From positions 1 through 62,577 of the forward strand of contig CAJXZP010000016.1 in NCBI GenBank assembly GCA_913062955.1: a stretch of DNA of 62,577 nt, written 5' to 3'. Origin of the DNA: an uncultured Flavobacteriales bacterium. GTDB taxonomy: Bacteria; Bacteroidota; Bacteroidia; Flavobacteriales_G; Salibacteraceae. The translations under genes and the position numbers were made by a program. The notes beneath the pieces were generated by a model. That model saw only the letters and a list, made by a program, of their open reading frames with translations. It had not been told where the DNA came from and did not search any database. This document shows, in pieces, positions 54,901 through 62,577 of this stretch. Each line of letters begins with the position of its first letter. Position 1 is the stretch's first letter.

Positions 54901-55402
54901 GAACCAGATTAAGAAAATGGAGGCTTTAGAATTAGCGGCTATGAGAAAAGCAGAGAAGGAAGCACTGGCAGTTGCTCAGTTGGAAGAAAATACCAAACGT
55001 TTTAACGAAATTGTGGCAGAGGGGGATGCTTTTGTTTCGGCTAACAATCTTCAAAAAGGGAAGTTTAAATATGAAGCCGCTTTAAAACTATTTCCTGGAG
55101 ATGCTTCGGTCACTGCGAAAATGAGAAGTGTGGTTTCGAAAATGGAAGAAGCTAGAAAGATGGCGGCTTTTCATGCAAAAAATGACACGGAGTTTAATCG
55201 TAAATTGGCTGTTGATTATCCAAACGGATTAAATGAAACGACTAAGAAAGGAACGAAAACAACGACTAGAATTATTGTGGTAGCCAATAACCGTGGAGAT
55301 GAATACAAAAAAGAAGTATACTCTTATGGTGCGATATTCTATTTTAAGAATGGTAAAAAAGTGGATGAGTCCACTTTTACGAAAGAGACTAAAGGGCATT
55401 AA
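51920..55402 (+). CDS. Exported TPR-like repeat protein, 1160 residues
   Basis: ATG 51920 opens a signal peptide (about 1-25); the frame extends upstream only to a TTG. Residues about 42-110 form a carboxypeptidase-regulatory-like beta domain (LIISGTLFDDGTRLEDVIVSI). From about 190 to 1080 the protein is a chain of TPR-like units of about 60 residues with the core ADxxMxxKxYxxAKxEYEKAL and a tail xKPKEnYPKdQI. In the middle, two unit types alternate as a dimer repeated roughly every 120 residues (53391, 53747 and 54113 mark the same point). The end (EFNRKLAVDYPNGLNETT...AIFYFKNGKKVDESTF) is a small separate domain. It is likely periplasmic or surface exposed; role unknown. Confidence 0.82.
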   Translation: MTNKFFIRILLLFCVISISQSSYSQVSESSDAEEGSTNAGKSNLIISGTLFDDGTRLEDVIVSIKPEGGPESEEFSDAGGKFKISFELDLVYMMYFKKEGYVDKMVEVDTRNIPSDNRKFDFYYKGWKVDMFPSDLEVDFSALKMPVAKVVFNPADDGFSTDKKYERVVRPRREKLIEDVYAAYDDRDSKEEGAFDDYMLAVKDGDLFLKEGDYENAMMQYEAAKHILPRESYPDKQIKKTLALMNANQSVDEQYANVLATADEAFDNKNWETARENYEEAEGIKPKMEYPKDQIDLIVKNIAAEKLAAMQLKEKEKLDLYNGFVAKGDSLLAAKSFTNSKVQYNKALEVMSKEYPKSKIKEINGILAQSEKSEKAYLNLLANANKFMSEKKYAQAKETYANALGVKPEAEEPKLKMKEIDGLLAGLAAMKELEGKLAAKKEADLKAQYEGIIFAADALMVDKEYVKAKAEYERALGLKPNDIYPKDQIALINNTLSKMEGLDIQYSKLMSDAVKNRSVSKWEFAKSNYQAALELKPSEQSPKDGIAEMDAKLGAIAAKEDAEKMALENKYTKFISDSDAEMLNENYANAKAGYEKALVLKPKENYPKDQIAIANAKMLAIQGADKQYSKLMADAEKDKSLKKWELARANYVAASEIKPNEQAPKDGMAFIDSKLATINADAAAKRKALEDNYNTYLATADGLMESKDYLKAKGEYEKALNLKPKENYPKEQITKANSSLAQIEGVEKQYGKWMADALKNKSSTNWNQARSNYMAASELKPKEQAPKDGIAEMDKKLASMAAAAEAKQKAINDRYAGFVADGDAMMTLEKYDDAQKAYKEALTVKSQADYPKTQLAIIEDRLKGMAIAAAASENEAKELAAKELAYSQSIGTADQLYKTGSLSAAKAEYKNALSIYSGKAYPVSQMAEIDAKLEEIAASDAAAAEELAMAKAKENSYSEIIVKADAAFAKNDFVSAQLEYQNAQKVFSDRPYPANQIKKMEALELAAMRKAEKEALAVAQLEENTKRFNEIVAEGDAFVSANNLQKGKFKYEAALKLFPGDASVTAKMRSVVSKMEEARKMAAFHAKNDTEFNRKLAVDYPNGLNETTKKGTKTTTRIIVVANNRGDEYKKEVYSYGAIFYFKNGKKVDESTFTKETKGH
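53260..54460 (+). repeat. Higher-order tandem repeat of about 360 bases
   Basis: Equivalent positions fall at 53391, 53747 and 54113, giving periods of 356 and 366 bases. Each period codes one KLMxDAxKxKSxxKWExARxNY unit and one ADxxMxxKDYxKAKxEYEKAL unit. Confidence 0.7.
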
Positions 55403-55411
55403 TTACTTTAA

Positions 55412-55459
55412 ATAACGCATAAAAAAAGCGGCCTTTGAGCCGCTTTTTTTATGCGTTAT
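55412..55459. terminator. Bidirectional terminator with a 21-base perfect stem
   Basis: Arms 55412-55432 and 55439-55459 are perfectly complementary with a six-base loop; the stem contains seven A on one arm and seven T on the other, so it works as GC hairpin plus T tract on both strands. It separates the convergent repeat-protein and OmpA genes. Confidence 0.9.
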
Positions 55460-55486
55460 ATAGCCATCCATCATCCATGATCTATC

Positions 55487-55510
55487 TAATTAATTAATTA
55501 ATTAATTAAT
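55487..55510. repeat. (TAAT)6 microsatellite at the OmpA gene stop
   Basis: Six perfect TAAT units that supply the last codons and stop of the minus-strand OmpA-type gene and its first downstream bases. Confidence 0.85.
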
Positions 55511-56601
55511 TGAATTTCTACTCTTCGGTTAAGTCTTCTTCCCCTTGGAGTTTCATTTGTAGTCATAGGACTACTTTCTCCATTTCCTAAGTAGGAAACC
55601 CGATCTTTCTTAATGTAGTTGGACAAAAAATAATCGTACACTGATTTGGCTCGTTTTTCTGAAAGCTTTTGGTTGGAAGAGGGGTTGCCAATATTGTCGG
55701 TATGTCCAATTACTTGAATGTTTTTAGTTGGGTTTTCATTTAGATATTCCATTATTAATTCTAAATCTTTGTAGGATCTAGGTAGTAGCTTATCCTCCCC
55801 ACTCGCAAACTGTATGTTTTTCATGACCAAGCTAGAATCTGTTTCTAAGGAATAAACATAATTTTCATTCGCATACGATTCAGGCGGTACAGGAGCCGTT
55901 ACCGCTAGGATGGAGTCCTTTTCTGCCGAATACTCCTGTAGGCGAACAAGGGACACGGCATCGACATAATAATAGGCTTCATGATGCCAGAAATTTAGAC
56001 TGTACCAGTTCTTTCGTTTTAATCGATCCTTGAAACTACTATTGGAAAAATTTCCAATAGTCAAGTAACGTTCAGCCCCCTTGGCTCGGTACACTCCGCT
56101 AATTTTCATCCATTGGCTTGAATCGGATTGGACAATACCCTTAAAATCCGTTAATTCAATTTGAGGTGGATTCGTAGTTATGTAGTAATCGGAAGTGTAG
56201 GAGGGTTTCTTACGATAAAGGGAAGCTCCAAACTTTTTCGCAAAATTATTGGAATGCGTACTCCAACTGATCCACATTTCAAAGTAATATTTTTGTGCCT
56301 CTACCAGTTTTTGCGTTAGTTTAATTTGAATAAACTCCCGATAATCTGGGTAAATTCGTAATCCTACATAGGCTATTCCGTTTTTGGCTTTTGGAGGGTT
56401 CCAGTCCTCTGTTTCCGGTGGGACTCTTCCATTTTCTACAAAATAATCTACCGTATTGACAAACCGCCAAGGTCGGGCTGTGGTTCGTCTGCCCTTTTTT
56501 TGTTCAAAGCTACCGTTTGGAACAAGGTTTTGAGAATAGGAAGAATACGAGTGTCCTAGCAAGATTAGGACAATAATCACACATATATTTATGCTTTTCA
56601 T
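55498..56601 (-). CDS. Exported OmpA-family protein
   Basis: A 367-residue protein: signal peptide about 1-23; an N-terminal jelly-roll-like module (LVPNGSFEQKKGRR to YYVDAVSLVRL, about 26-225), of the kind seen in carbohydrate-binding or adhesive proteins; and a C-terminal OmpA peptidoglycan-binding domain about 262-367 (IQVIGHTDNIGNPSSNQKLSEKRA, GNGESSPMTTNETPRGRRLNRRVEI). The wall-binding end anchors it to peptidoglycan. The N-terminal beta barrel of classic OmpA is missing, so it is probably periplasmic or a lipoprotein-less wall linker. Confidence 0.9.
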   Translation of the reverse strand: MKSINICVIIVLILLGHSYSSYSQNLVPNGSFEQKKGRRTTARPWRFVNTVDYFVENGRVPPETEDWNPPKAKNGIAYVGLRIYPDYREFIQIKLTQKLVEAQKYYFEMWISWSTHSNNFAKKFGASLYRKKPSYTSDYYITTNPPQIELTDFKGIVQSDSSQWMKISGVYRAKGAERYLTIGNFSNSSFKDRLKRKNWYSLNFWHHEAYYYVDAVSLVRLQEYSAEKDSILAVTAPVPPESYANENYVYSLETDSSLVMKNIQFASGEDKLLPRSYKDLELIMEYLNENPTKNIQVIGHTDNIGNPSSNQKLSEKRAKSVYDYFLSNYIKKDRVSYLGNGESSPMTTNETPRGRRLNRRVEIQLIN

Positions 56602-56701
56602 GTAGATGTATTTTTACGATTCAACATTACGGATTTAACCAACTACAAACAGAATAATGTGGATTGTATTGTTAACAGATGGGTGGTGAAATCTCCCTTC
56701 C

Positions 56702-57418
56702 TTATTCCTTTTCGATATTTGGATTCTGAAAAATTGCCCCAATAATTATGAGGTATTGAGAAGTGAAATAAGTGATTACTGGAATGTCTTTGAAGCTAAA
56801 TACATTTTGAGTGAAATTTTGTAAAGTCAAAAGCATGGTAGTAATAGAATATAATACAATTCCGCTCAATACAATATAATAGCTTTCTTCGTTTACATGA
56901 TCTTGTCTTTTTAGTCCTTGGGATACGAGTACCCAAAGTAATAGTTGGAACAGGATAGCTGGGTATTGCCAAAGTTCCAGTTCTTCAATAATGAAAATTG
57001 AAATTGGAAAGGCGATAATGAGTAAGCTAAGGAAAAGGTTGACTGAAGTTATTGATTTAATGGCCTCTATGGGGAGGCGCTTTTTTGTGGTGAATTGAAA
57101 AGCATAAGCATAGGAATAGATGGCCAATAGGGAAAATATAAAGGTACCCCCTAAAAACCAGTTGGAAACATCAATTCGTAGTAAAAAGGAAATGTCTGAC
57201 AAAATTGAAAAGGTAATTCCTAAAACGATTCCTTTTTTGATACCTTTTTGTAGGTTTTTTCCGGTAGAAATAAAGTAGTTGAAAAGAAATAAAAGTGCTA
57301 AGGGCTTTGTTAGGTATTCTGTCCAGCGATATTCTGAAGAATGAAAATAGAAAATAAAGGCAACTATTAAAAAATACAGTAACGTGTTTTTCCAGAAACG
57401 TTTATAAAATATATTCAA
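56702..57418 (-). CDS. YhhN-type membrane protein
   Basis: A 238-residue membrane protein with about eight helices. TKPLALLFLFNYF, ILSDISFLLRID and YFTSQYLIIIGAI fit the YhhN/TMEM86 family, which includes lysoplasmalogenases that cleave the vinyl-ether bond of lysoplasmalogen. The enzymatic assignment for bacterial members is mostly by similarity. It is transcribed alone or with the following minus-strand gene. Confidence 0.8.
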   Translation of the reverse strand: MNIFYKRFWKNTLLYFLIVAFIFYFHSSEYRWTEYLTKPLALLFLFNYFISTGKNLQKGIKKGIVLGITFSILSDISFLLRIDVSNWFLGGTFIFSLLAIYSYAYAFQFTTKKRLPIEAIKSITSVNLFLSLLIIAFPISIFIIEELELWQYPAILFQLLLWVLVSQGLKRQDHVNEESYYIVLSGIVLYSITTMLLTLQNFTQNVFSFKDIPVITYFTSQYLIIIGAIFQNPNIEKE

Positions 57419-57511
57419 TTAATTTTCGTTTAATGGCGTTTGGTCAATGAATAACTAGAGAAAACATTTGATTCTCCAGTGAAACAAGTATAGCGAAATT
57501 TACTCAATATA

Positions 57512-58591
57512 CTAATTAACGATGACGTTCTTTTTCCAAAGCATGGCGTTAATAATCCATGCAGGTAATGGTTTTGTTGGGTTGCGACTTAATAAGTTGA
57601 TGTTTATGTTTAACCATTTAATAATAGGTACCTTAAGTGTTTCTACGAATTCTATTAATGTACCATCAGGGTCTTCTACATAACCCCAATAGCCACTTGC
57701 ACTTCCCATATCAAATGCGCCATTGCTTAAAACTTGAAAAGGGAACCCTTTGTCTTCACATTCTTTTACCAAAGAATCTAAATCATGTACATCAAATGCA
57801 AGATGAATAAATCCATGATCCCCCCAAAAACGATTCTCAAAGATTCTTTTTCTAGTTTCGGATTTCCCTAAATGCTGAATTAATTCAATTTGGCTTTCTC
57901 CTAATAATTTGCTGAAACCACCACTTCTTGGGGTGTGATAGGTGAGTAATACCCGTCTATAGCAAGACTTTCCATCGGGTAGCTCTGAGAGGTCATCGAA
58001 CAGACCTTCTTGGTCATAAATTACCTTGTCGTATTCTAAAATGTCCATGTAAAACCTTAAGGAAGCTTCCATGTCGGATACGCCAATAACACATCCAAAT
58101 GGCCCTCCAGTATTACTTCCTTTCTTAGAGTACCAGGAATCAAACTCCTTAAGCTTAAGCATGTTCTGATTATGATCTTCTATATAAAAACACTTTTTTC
58201 CGTCTGCTTCGGTTTGGATGGTGGATAAAAAATGAACTCCTTTTTTTTGAAGGTCATCATAGGATTGTTGAATATTTATTGACTTTACAGTCGCCATATT
58301 AATTCCTAAATCACCTAATTGAATCCGGTTTTTTGGCTTTTCAGGGTGCCGATCCAAATATTGCCACAGTTCATAACCACTCCCCCCTAATTTATTCATG
58401 GCCAAAATAGCCGTTTTTTTATGCGACTCTCCCCCCATATAAGGGGCCATAAAAGTGGCTTCATTTTCGTCTTCGAAAACAATTACACTGGAACCCAAAT
58501 TTTGAGAATACCATTTAAAGGTGTTTTGGGCATTATCCGTACCTACGCCAATTTGTTGTATTCCGTAGATTAATTTTTTTTTGTTAAGCAT
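57512..58591 (-). CDS. Two-domain VOC (glyoxalase/dioxygenase-fold) protein
   Basis: A 359-residue protein made of two vicinal-oxygen-chelate modules: YGIQQIGVGTDNAQNTFKWYSQNLG (about 9-160) and GCVIGVSDMEASLRFYMDILEYDKVIYD (about 165-320). Candidate metal ligands are His in HLAFDVHDLDSL and Glu in LIEFVETLKVP, a layout close to extradiol dioxygenases and 4-hydroxyphenylpyruvate dioxygenase-like proteins, but the substrate is not clear. The first module lacks an obvious matching set. The C-terminal tail (PTKPLPAWIINAMLWKK) is an extra segment. Confidence 0.78.
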   Translation of the reverse strand: MLNKKKLIYGIQQIGVGTDNAQNTFKWYSQNLGSSVIVFEDENEATFMAPYMGGESHKKTAILAMNKLGGSGYELWQYLDRHPEKPKNRIQLGDLGINMATVKSINIQQSYDDLQKKGVHFLSTIQTEADGKKCFYIEDHNQNMLKLKEFDSWYSKKGSNTGGPFGCVIGVSDMEASLRFYMDILEYDKVIYDQEGLFDDLSELPDGKSCYRRVLLTYHTPRSGGFSKLLGESQIELIQHLGKSETRKRIFENRFWGDHGFIHLAFDVHDLDSLVKECEDKGFPFQVLSNGAFDMGSASGYWGYVEDPDGTLIEFVETLKVPIIKWLNININLLSRNPTKPLPAWIINAMLWKKNVIVN

Positions 58592-58834
58592 ACAACCGTG
58601 TGTGATATTTATTTAAAGTAATAAATACGTTCAACTACATAATTGTGATTTGGGGTAGAATCTCCTTAAGATGTAGTAAAACAAAAAGTTATGTGCAATG
58701 TTGTTGTTAGATAGTTGCAATATAGAATAATCATGGATTAGAAGTCTTTTTAAGAACCTTTTTTTTTAATAATTTCAGAATTGGTTTGAACCTATTTTGT
58801 AGAACTCAAACCTAGGGTAATATGAAGCAATTAT

Positions 58835-58842
58835 TATCTTTG
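58835..58842 (+). promoter_or_regulatory. TAnnTTTG element before the SLC12-like gene
   Basis: TATCTTTG, 28 bases before TTG 58871; this spacing supports that start codon. Confidence 0.45.
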
Positions 58843-58870
58843 GTTACTTACATTTAGTAAAACACTCAAT

Positions 58871-61800
58871 TTGGCTGGACAAAAGAAATTTGGATTTTTC
58901 GGAGGGGTTTTCACCCCATCCATTTTAACCATTTTAGGCGTAATCATGTACATGCGTTTAGGCTGGGTGGTTGGTCACGCTGGTTTATCCGGGTCCATCA
59001 TAATTATTTTAATTGCACATGTTATTTCCATTGCTACGGGGCTTAGTATTTCTTCTATTGCGACCAATAAACAAGTTGGGGCAGGAGGAGTGTATTATGT
59101 ATTATCTCGAAGTTTGGGTTTACCCATGGGGGGAGCCATTGGTTATACCTTGTTTATTGCCACCTCTTTTAGTATAGCCCTCTACCTTATTGGTTTTGCC
59201 GAAAATTTCAACCCCGTAATAGGGTTGGGTTCTACGGTAAATGATTTTAGGTTATCGGGTACTATCGCCTTGGCTGCTTTAACTGTCATTGTGTATATCA
59301 GTACCTCTGTGGCTATTAAGTCTCAGTATTTTATTATGGCTGCCATTGTTCTCTCCTTAGGGTCTATTATTTTGGGTAACCCAGATGCTGTAACTCCTAT
59401 TACCTCTATGATGGATGGGGAGGTAGATGTTTCCTTTGCAGTTCTTTTTGGGATATTTTTTCCCGCTGTAACCGGATTTACTGCAGGTATTGCCATGAGT
59501 GGGGATTTAGAAAATCCGAAGCGAGATATTCCAGTAGGTACCTTATTAAGTATTGGAGCAGGCCTAATTATTTATTTAGCCTTGGCTATTTATTTAGGAA
59601 CGCAAGTGGATCAATCTGCATTGAAAGGAAATTACAATGTCTTGATGGATATTGCCATTTATTCTCCTTTGGTAATTGCCGGTATTTGGGGGGCTACCTT
59701 GTCTTCTGCATTGGGTGGTTTGTTGGGAGGGCCTCGTATCTTCCAAGCAATGAGTGTGGATAATATTACACCCTTTGCCAAGTTTTTTGGTTCGGGTACT
59801 GGAAAATCTAAAGAACCTAGAAATGCTTTAATCCTAACTCTTGTTATTGCCGAAATGGGGGTCTTGATGGGGGAATTGGATACCATTGCGCGTTTGGTAT
59901 CCATGTTCTACTTAATGGCTTATAACTTCATAAACCTTTCCTTCTTTTTGGAGAGTTGGGCAAATAGTGATTTTTCACCCAAATTTAAGGTAAGTAAATG
60001 GGTAGGAGCTATCGGGTTTCTAGCCACATTTACCGTGATGTTCCAAATAGATCCGGTGGCTATGGTTTTAGCTTACCTACTTTTGTTTGGAACCTTTTTC
60101 TTCCTAAAACGAAATCAAATCAGTTTAAACTCAGGTGATATATGGGGGAGTGTTTGGTCTTCAATTGTTAAAGCGGGGTTACGAAAAATGGATGGAATAG
60201 AGGAAAACCAGAATTACTGGCGTCCGAATGTTTTACTTTTTTCTGGTGGAACGAAAAAACGCCCTCATCTAATTGAATTAGCACAGGATATTGGAGGTCG
60301 TTCGGGCATGATTTCCAGTTTTGAATTGATTGAAAGTCCAGATGCAACCGTGTTATTTCCTAAAAAGGATAAAGGGGTAAAAACGACCGATATTCAGGAA
60401 GATGGTATTTTTATTCGTAGACAAGAAGTCCGGAATGTTTATGACGGTATTGAAACCATTGCGAGTGTCTATGGTTTTTCTGGAATTGAACCCAATTCTG
60501 TTTTAATGGGATGGCCTAGAAAAACGAATGAACCCTTAAAGTTTGCAAACCTAACCCAATCGTTGATTGATTTGGATTACAACGTATTGTACATGGACTA
60601 TGATGAACAACGTGGCTTTGGACAGTATGAAACTATTGACTTGTGGTGGAGAGGTGTGAGTAACAATGTTATTTTAACTATTCGGTTAGTCAAGTTTCTG
60701 TTGGCATCTCAGCGTTGGGCAAATGCCAATGTGAGAGTATTATTAGTAAATGATGACCATTCTGAAAGAGGTTCTATTCAAGCCAGTATCATGGAGGTTC
60801 TGAGTGAGTTTAGGCTTTCGGCAGAAGTGAAAATTATTAATAATAGTACCGAGAAATTATCCATTTTTGAGTTAATGAAACACTATTCCAAATTTGCAGA
60901 TTTAGTGTTTTTAGGGGTTCCAGATAAAATTTATGATCCGGAAAACTACGTTCAAAAAACCAATAACTTATTAGATTCCATTGGTACTTCCATGTTGGTA
61001 CGTGCTTCTTCACAGTTTTCAGAAATTAGTTTGGGGTTTAGCTCCAAAGAACGTGTTCCGGCTTTTCAAGAAATAAAGGAATTACAACTAGAACCTCTAA
61101 TTTTATCATTTTCTAGTTCTTTAAATAAATCCTTTGAGATATTAGAGAAACGGTTACATCATACCAATAAAGTGTTTTCTGAGAAAGCAATTGCGGTTGT
61201 AGTAGAGGGACATTCGTTGTTCTTTGAGAAATATAAAGTGCATTTTGAACTTTTCTTTTCTCAAATATCAGAAAAGAAAAGCCGGTCTAATTTCAGAGCC
61301 CAATATCAAAAGTTGAATAGCTCTATTCAAGGGGTGATTGATGAGGTCGGGGCAGAACATCGTACATTTATTTCCGAAATATTGGGTACTGAAATAGATC
61401 ATTGGTATACCAAGAGATTAACCATTTTTACCCAATCGGCCAGTACGGTTCATCGGGGGCTAAACGAAAGTGATTTAAAATCGGAATCTTTGGAAAATTG
61501 GGATCTCCGATGGACCAAAAAAATACTACGGTTTAGAAAGTCTTTGTTGGGTAAAGCTTCACTTACGATTGACTGGAATGAGATGCTTCGTTATTATGAA
61601 GCCACTACTAATTTACACAATATCAAAAAGATGTTGCATGAATTGGGGGTGATTGAAGCGCTAAATGTTAAAGTATTACGAGAGCATACCGTAGTGGTTA
61701 TTGAGCAGTTGCTTACAGATATTACCCAGGAACCCCAAAACCGATCTAAACGTATAGCTGAGGCAAAAAAAGTTGTGATGGAAGGGTTAGAAAATCAGTC

Positions 61801-62577
61801 TAATTCCATAAAACAGAAGCCGGAACAATTATTAAGAGCCGCCAATTACAGGGATCGTGAAATGATTCTGAAAATGGTGGAGTTGACTAAAAGAATTAAT
61901 GTCAATTCCATTATTGAGGATTTGGAAGAGGATTTAAATTCTGCGCAACAAAAAAGAGATAGAAATCAAATTGAGGAGTATGCTAGTTTTTGGGAACGGA
62001 ATCAGGAGTTGTTTTTGAATCTTTTTAAAGCTTGGACTGTTACCACTGGCTTACATATTGAATTGGTTTACTTAAAAGAAAATGTATCCACCGATATTCG
62101 AGTAGGGGTTTTTGGAATGTTTAAAAGACTATCGAAACATTTAAAAGACTTATTTGATTCTCAAGAAGAGTTGGAAGAAGAGAACGTTAGTCATTCATTC
62201 GGTGAAGTAGAATTATTAACACATAATCCAACAGAGTTTCTTTCTAAGATTCAAGAAAAACTACGAGATAATATTGGACATTTACCCGAGACCGTAGATT
62301 TGATTGAGGAAGAATCCATTTTAAACTTTGAAGATTACCAAGAAAATGAAATGCAACAAGTTACGGTAGAGTTGCAACGTATTGCAGATTATTTTATTGA
62401 GCTGGATTTTATTGAGCCATTAACCAGGCGTATTGAACACACGTACCGCATTATTACTTCTCGTTTCGAAGAAATGGGAAGTAGGATTGGCTTTATTAAT
62501 AGTATTGAAGAAAACCCAACCCAAGATTCGGAAAAACAGGTTGCTGAATTGAAGCTAAAATTGATGGCTGATTTAGA
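58871..62577 (+). CDS. SLC12-type cation-chloride cotransporter with long C-terminal extension (partial)
   Basis: An open frame of at least 1235 codons that leaves the window. The most likely start is TTG 58871 (AGQKKFGFFGGVFTPSILTI), since no ATG is available after the stop at 58823. About 1-415 is an APC-fold transporter of roughly 12 helices (ILGVIMYMRLGWVVGHAGL, QVGAGGVYYVLSRSLG, FFPAVTGFTAGIAMSGDLENPKRDIPVG). About 445-735 matches the cytoplasmic SLC12 end (NYWRPNVLLFSGG, ETIDLWWRGVSNNVILTIRLV). From about 740 to the end there are at least 490 more residues, charged and helical, with coiled-coil character and no membrane segments, which ordinary bacterial SLC12 homologues lack as far as I know. 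Substrate: possibly Na/K/Cl, not proven. Confidence 0.88.
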   Translation, partial: MAGQKKFGFFGGVFTPSILTILGVIMYMRLGWVVGHAGLSGSIIIILIAHVISIATGLSISSIATNKQVGAGGVYYVLSRSLGLPMGGAIGYTLFIATSFSIALYLIGFAENFNPVIGLGSTVNDFRLSGTIALAALTVIVYISTSVAIKSQYFIMAAIVLSLGSIILGNPDAVTPITSMMDGEVDVSFAVLFGIFFPAVTGFTAGIAMSGDLENPKRDIPVGTLLSIGAGLIIYLALAIYLGTQVDQSALKGNYNVLMDIAIYSPLVIAGIWGATLSSALGGLLGGPRIFQAMSVDNITPFAKFFGSGTGKSKEPRNALILTLVIAEMGVLMGELDTIARLVSMFYLMAYNFINLSFFLESWANSDFSPKFKVSKWVGAIGFLATFTVMFQIDPVAMVLAYLLLFGTFFFLKRNQISLNSGDIWGSVWSSIVKAGLRKMDGIEENQNYWRPNVLLFSGGTKKRPHLIELAQDIGGRSGMISSFELIESPDATVLFPKKDKGVKTTDIQEDGIFIRRQEVRNVYDGIETIASVYGFSGIEPNSVLMGWPRKTNEPLKFANLTQSLIDLDYNVLYMDYDEQRGFGQYETIDLWWRGVSNNVILTIRLVKFLLASQRWANANVRVLLVNDDHSERGSIQASIMEVLSEFRLSAEVKIINNSTEKLSIFELMKHYSKFADLVFLGVPDKIYDPENYVQKTNNLLDSIGTSMLVRASSQFSEISLGFSSKERVPAFQEIKELQLEPLILSFSSSLNKSFEILEKRLHHTNKVFSEKAIAVVVEGHSLFFEKYKVHFELFFSQISEKKSRSNFRAQYQKLNSSIQGVIDEVGAEHRTFISEILGTEIDHWYTKRLTIFTQSASTVHRGLNESDLKSESLENWDLRWTKKILRFRKSLLGKASLTIDWNEMLRYYEATTNLHNIKKMLHELGVIEALNVKVLREHTVVVIEQLLTDITQEPQNRSKRIAEAKKVVMEGLENQSNSIKQKPEQLLRAANYRDREMILKMVELTKRINVNSIIEDLEEDLNSAQQKRDRNQIEEYASFWERNQELFLNLFKAWTVTTGLHIELVYLKENVSTDIRVGVFGMFKRLSKHLKDLFDSQEELEEENVSHSFGEVELLTHNPTEFLSKIQEKLRDNIGHLPETVDLIEEESILNFEDYQENEMQQVTVELQRIADYFIELDFIEPLTRRIEHTYRIITSRFEEMGSRIGFINSIEENPTQDSEKQVAELKLKLMADL

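Noticed and set aside
55487-55510. (TAAT)6 repeat as a phase-variation switch of the OmpA gene
   Set aside because: The repeat follows the last sense codons and contains a stop in every frame, so changing the unit number would not alter the protein.
58822-58857. Eleven-codon frame (MKQLLSLVTYI) before the SLC12-type gene
   Set aside because: Too short, in a different frame and overlapped by the promoter element; no attenuator-like hairpin follows.
1-62577. CRISPR arrays, tRNA or rRNA genes, insertion sequences, prophage
   Set aside because: No regularly spaced direct repeats, tRNA T-loop patterns, transposase motifs or phage structural genes were found on reading both strands.

Overview
The window is chromosomal DNA of an AT-rich Bacteroidota bacterium, most likely Flavobacteriales or a close relative. 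The grounds are a type IX secretion C-terminal domain of the gliding-associated (CHU_C) type, a complete MoxR-DUF58-Bat aerotolerance-type operon, an ECF sigma triad of the kind found in that phylum, and many starts preceded by the Bacteroidota promoter element TAnnTTTG. Genes are tightly packed and convergent pairs often overlap at their stops. I see no rRNA, tRNA, CRISPR, prophage or insertion sequence.

Layout. 0-4 kb: secreted VWA protein, GTPase ychF, an SPFH membrane protein with a small Arc-type DNA-binding protein. 4-9.4 kb: T9SS cargo protein, ECF sigma/membrane partner/periplasmic sensor triad, class III aminotransferase, two small cytosolic proteins. 9.4-12.5 kb (minus): five-gene unit with imidazolonepropionase (hutI). 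12.6-16 kb: patatin, undecaprenyl-phosphate sugar transferase coupled to a lipoprotein. 16-20 kb: protein-L-isoaspartate methyltransferase, then a CsgG-domain protein with an LPP20-like partner. 20-28.4 kb: Ycf48-like lipoprotein, Cys/Met PLP enzyme, xseAB, thioesterase, CapD-type sugar dehydratase, CDF transporter, aat, and mscS on the minus strand. 29.2-33.9 kb: a 525-base gap rich in inverted repeats, two tandem secreted paralogues, and a broken lipoprotein gene. 34-41 kb: thiolase, NlpC/P60 peptidase, pnuC-trkH-trkA, Omp85-type barrel. 41-49.3 kb (minus): batE-D-C-B-A, a membrane protein, DUF58, moxR, all overlapping or nearly so. 49.5-58.6 kb: lipoprotein, mtaB, a 1160-residue repeat protein, OmpA-type protein, YhhN-type membrane protein, VOC dioxygenase-like protein. 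58.9 kb to the end: an SLC12-type transporter with a very long C-terminal extension that runs off the window.

Functional threads. Much of the content concerns the cell envelope: the Bat operon joins periplasmic and membrane VWA/TPR proteins to a MoxR ATPase; CsgG/LPP20, OmpA, Omp85, lipoproteins and sugar transferases shape the outer membrane and surface; Trk, MscS, CDF and the SLC12-like protein handle ions and osmotic state. No complete novel defence or metabolic system is evident. The items most worth checking are the transporter fusion, the structure-rich gap before the tandem paralogues, the frameshifted lipoprotein gene, and the repeat protein.
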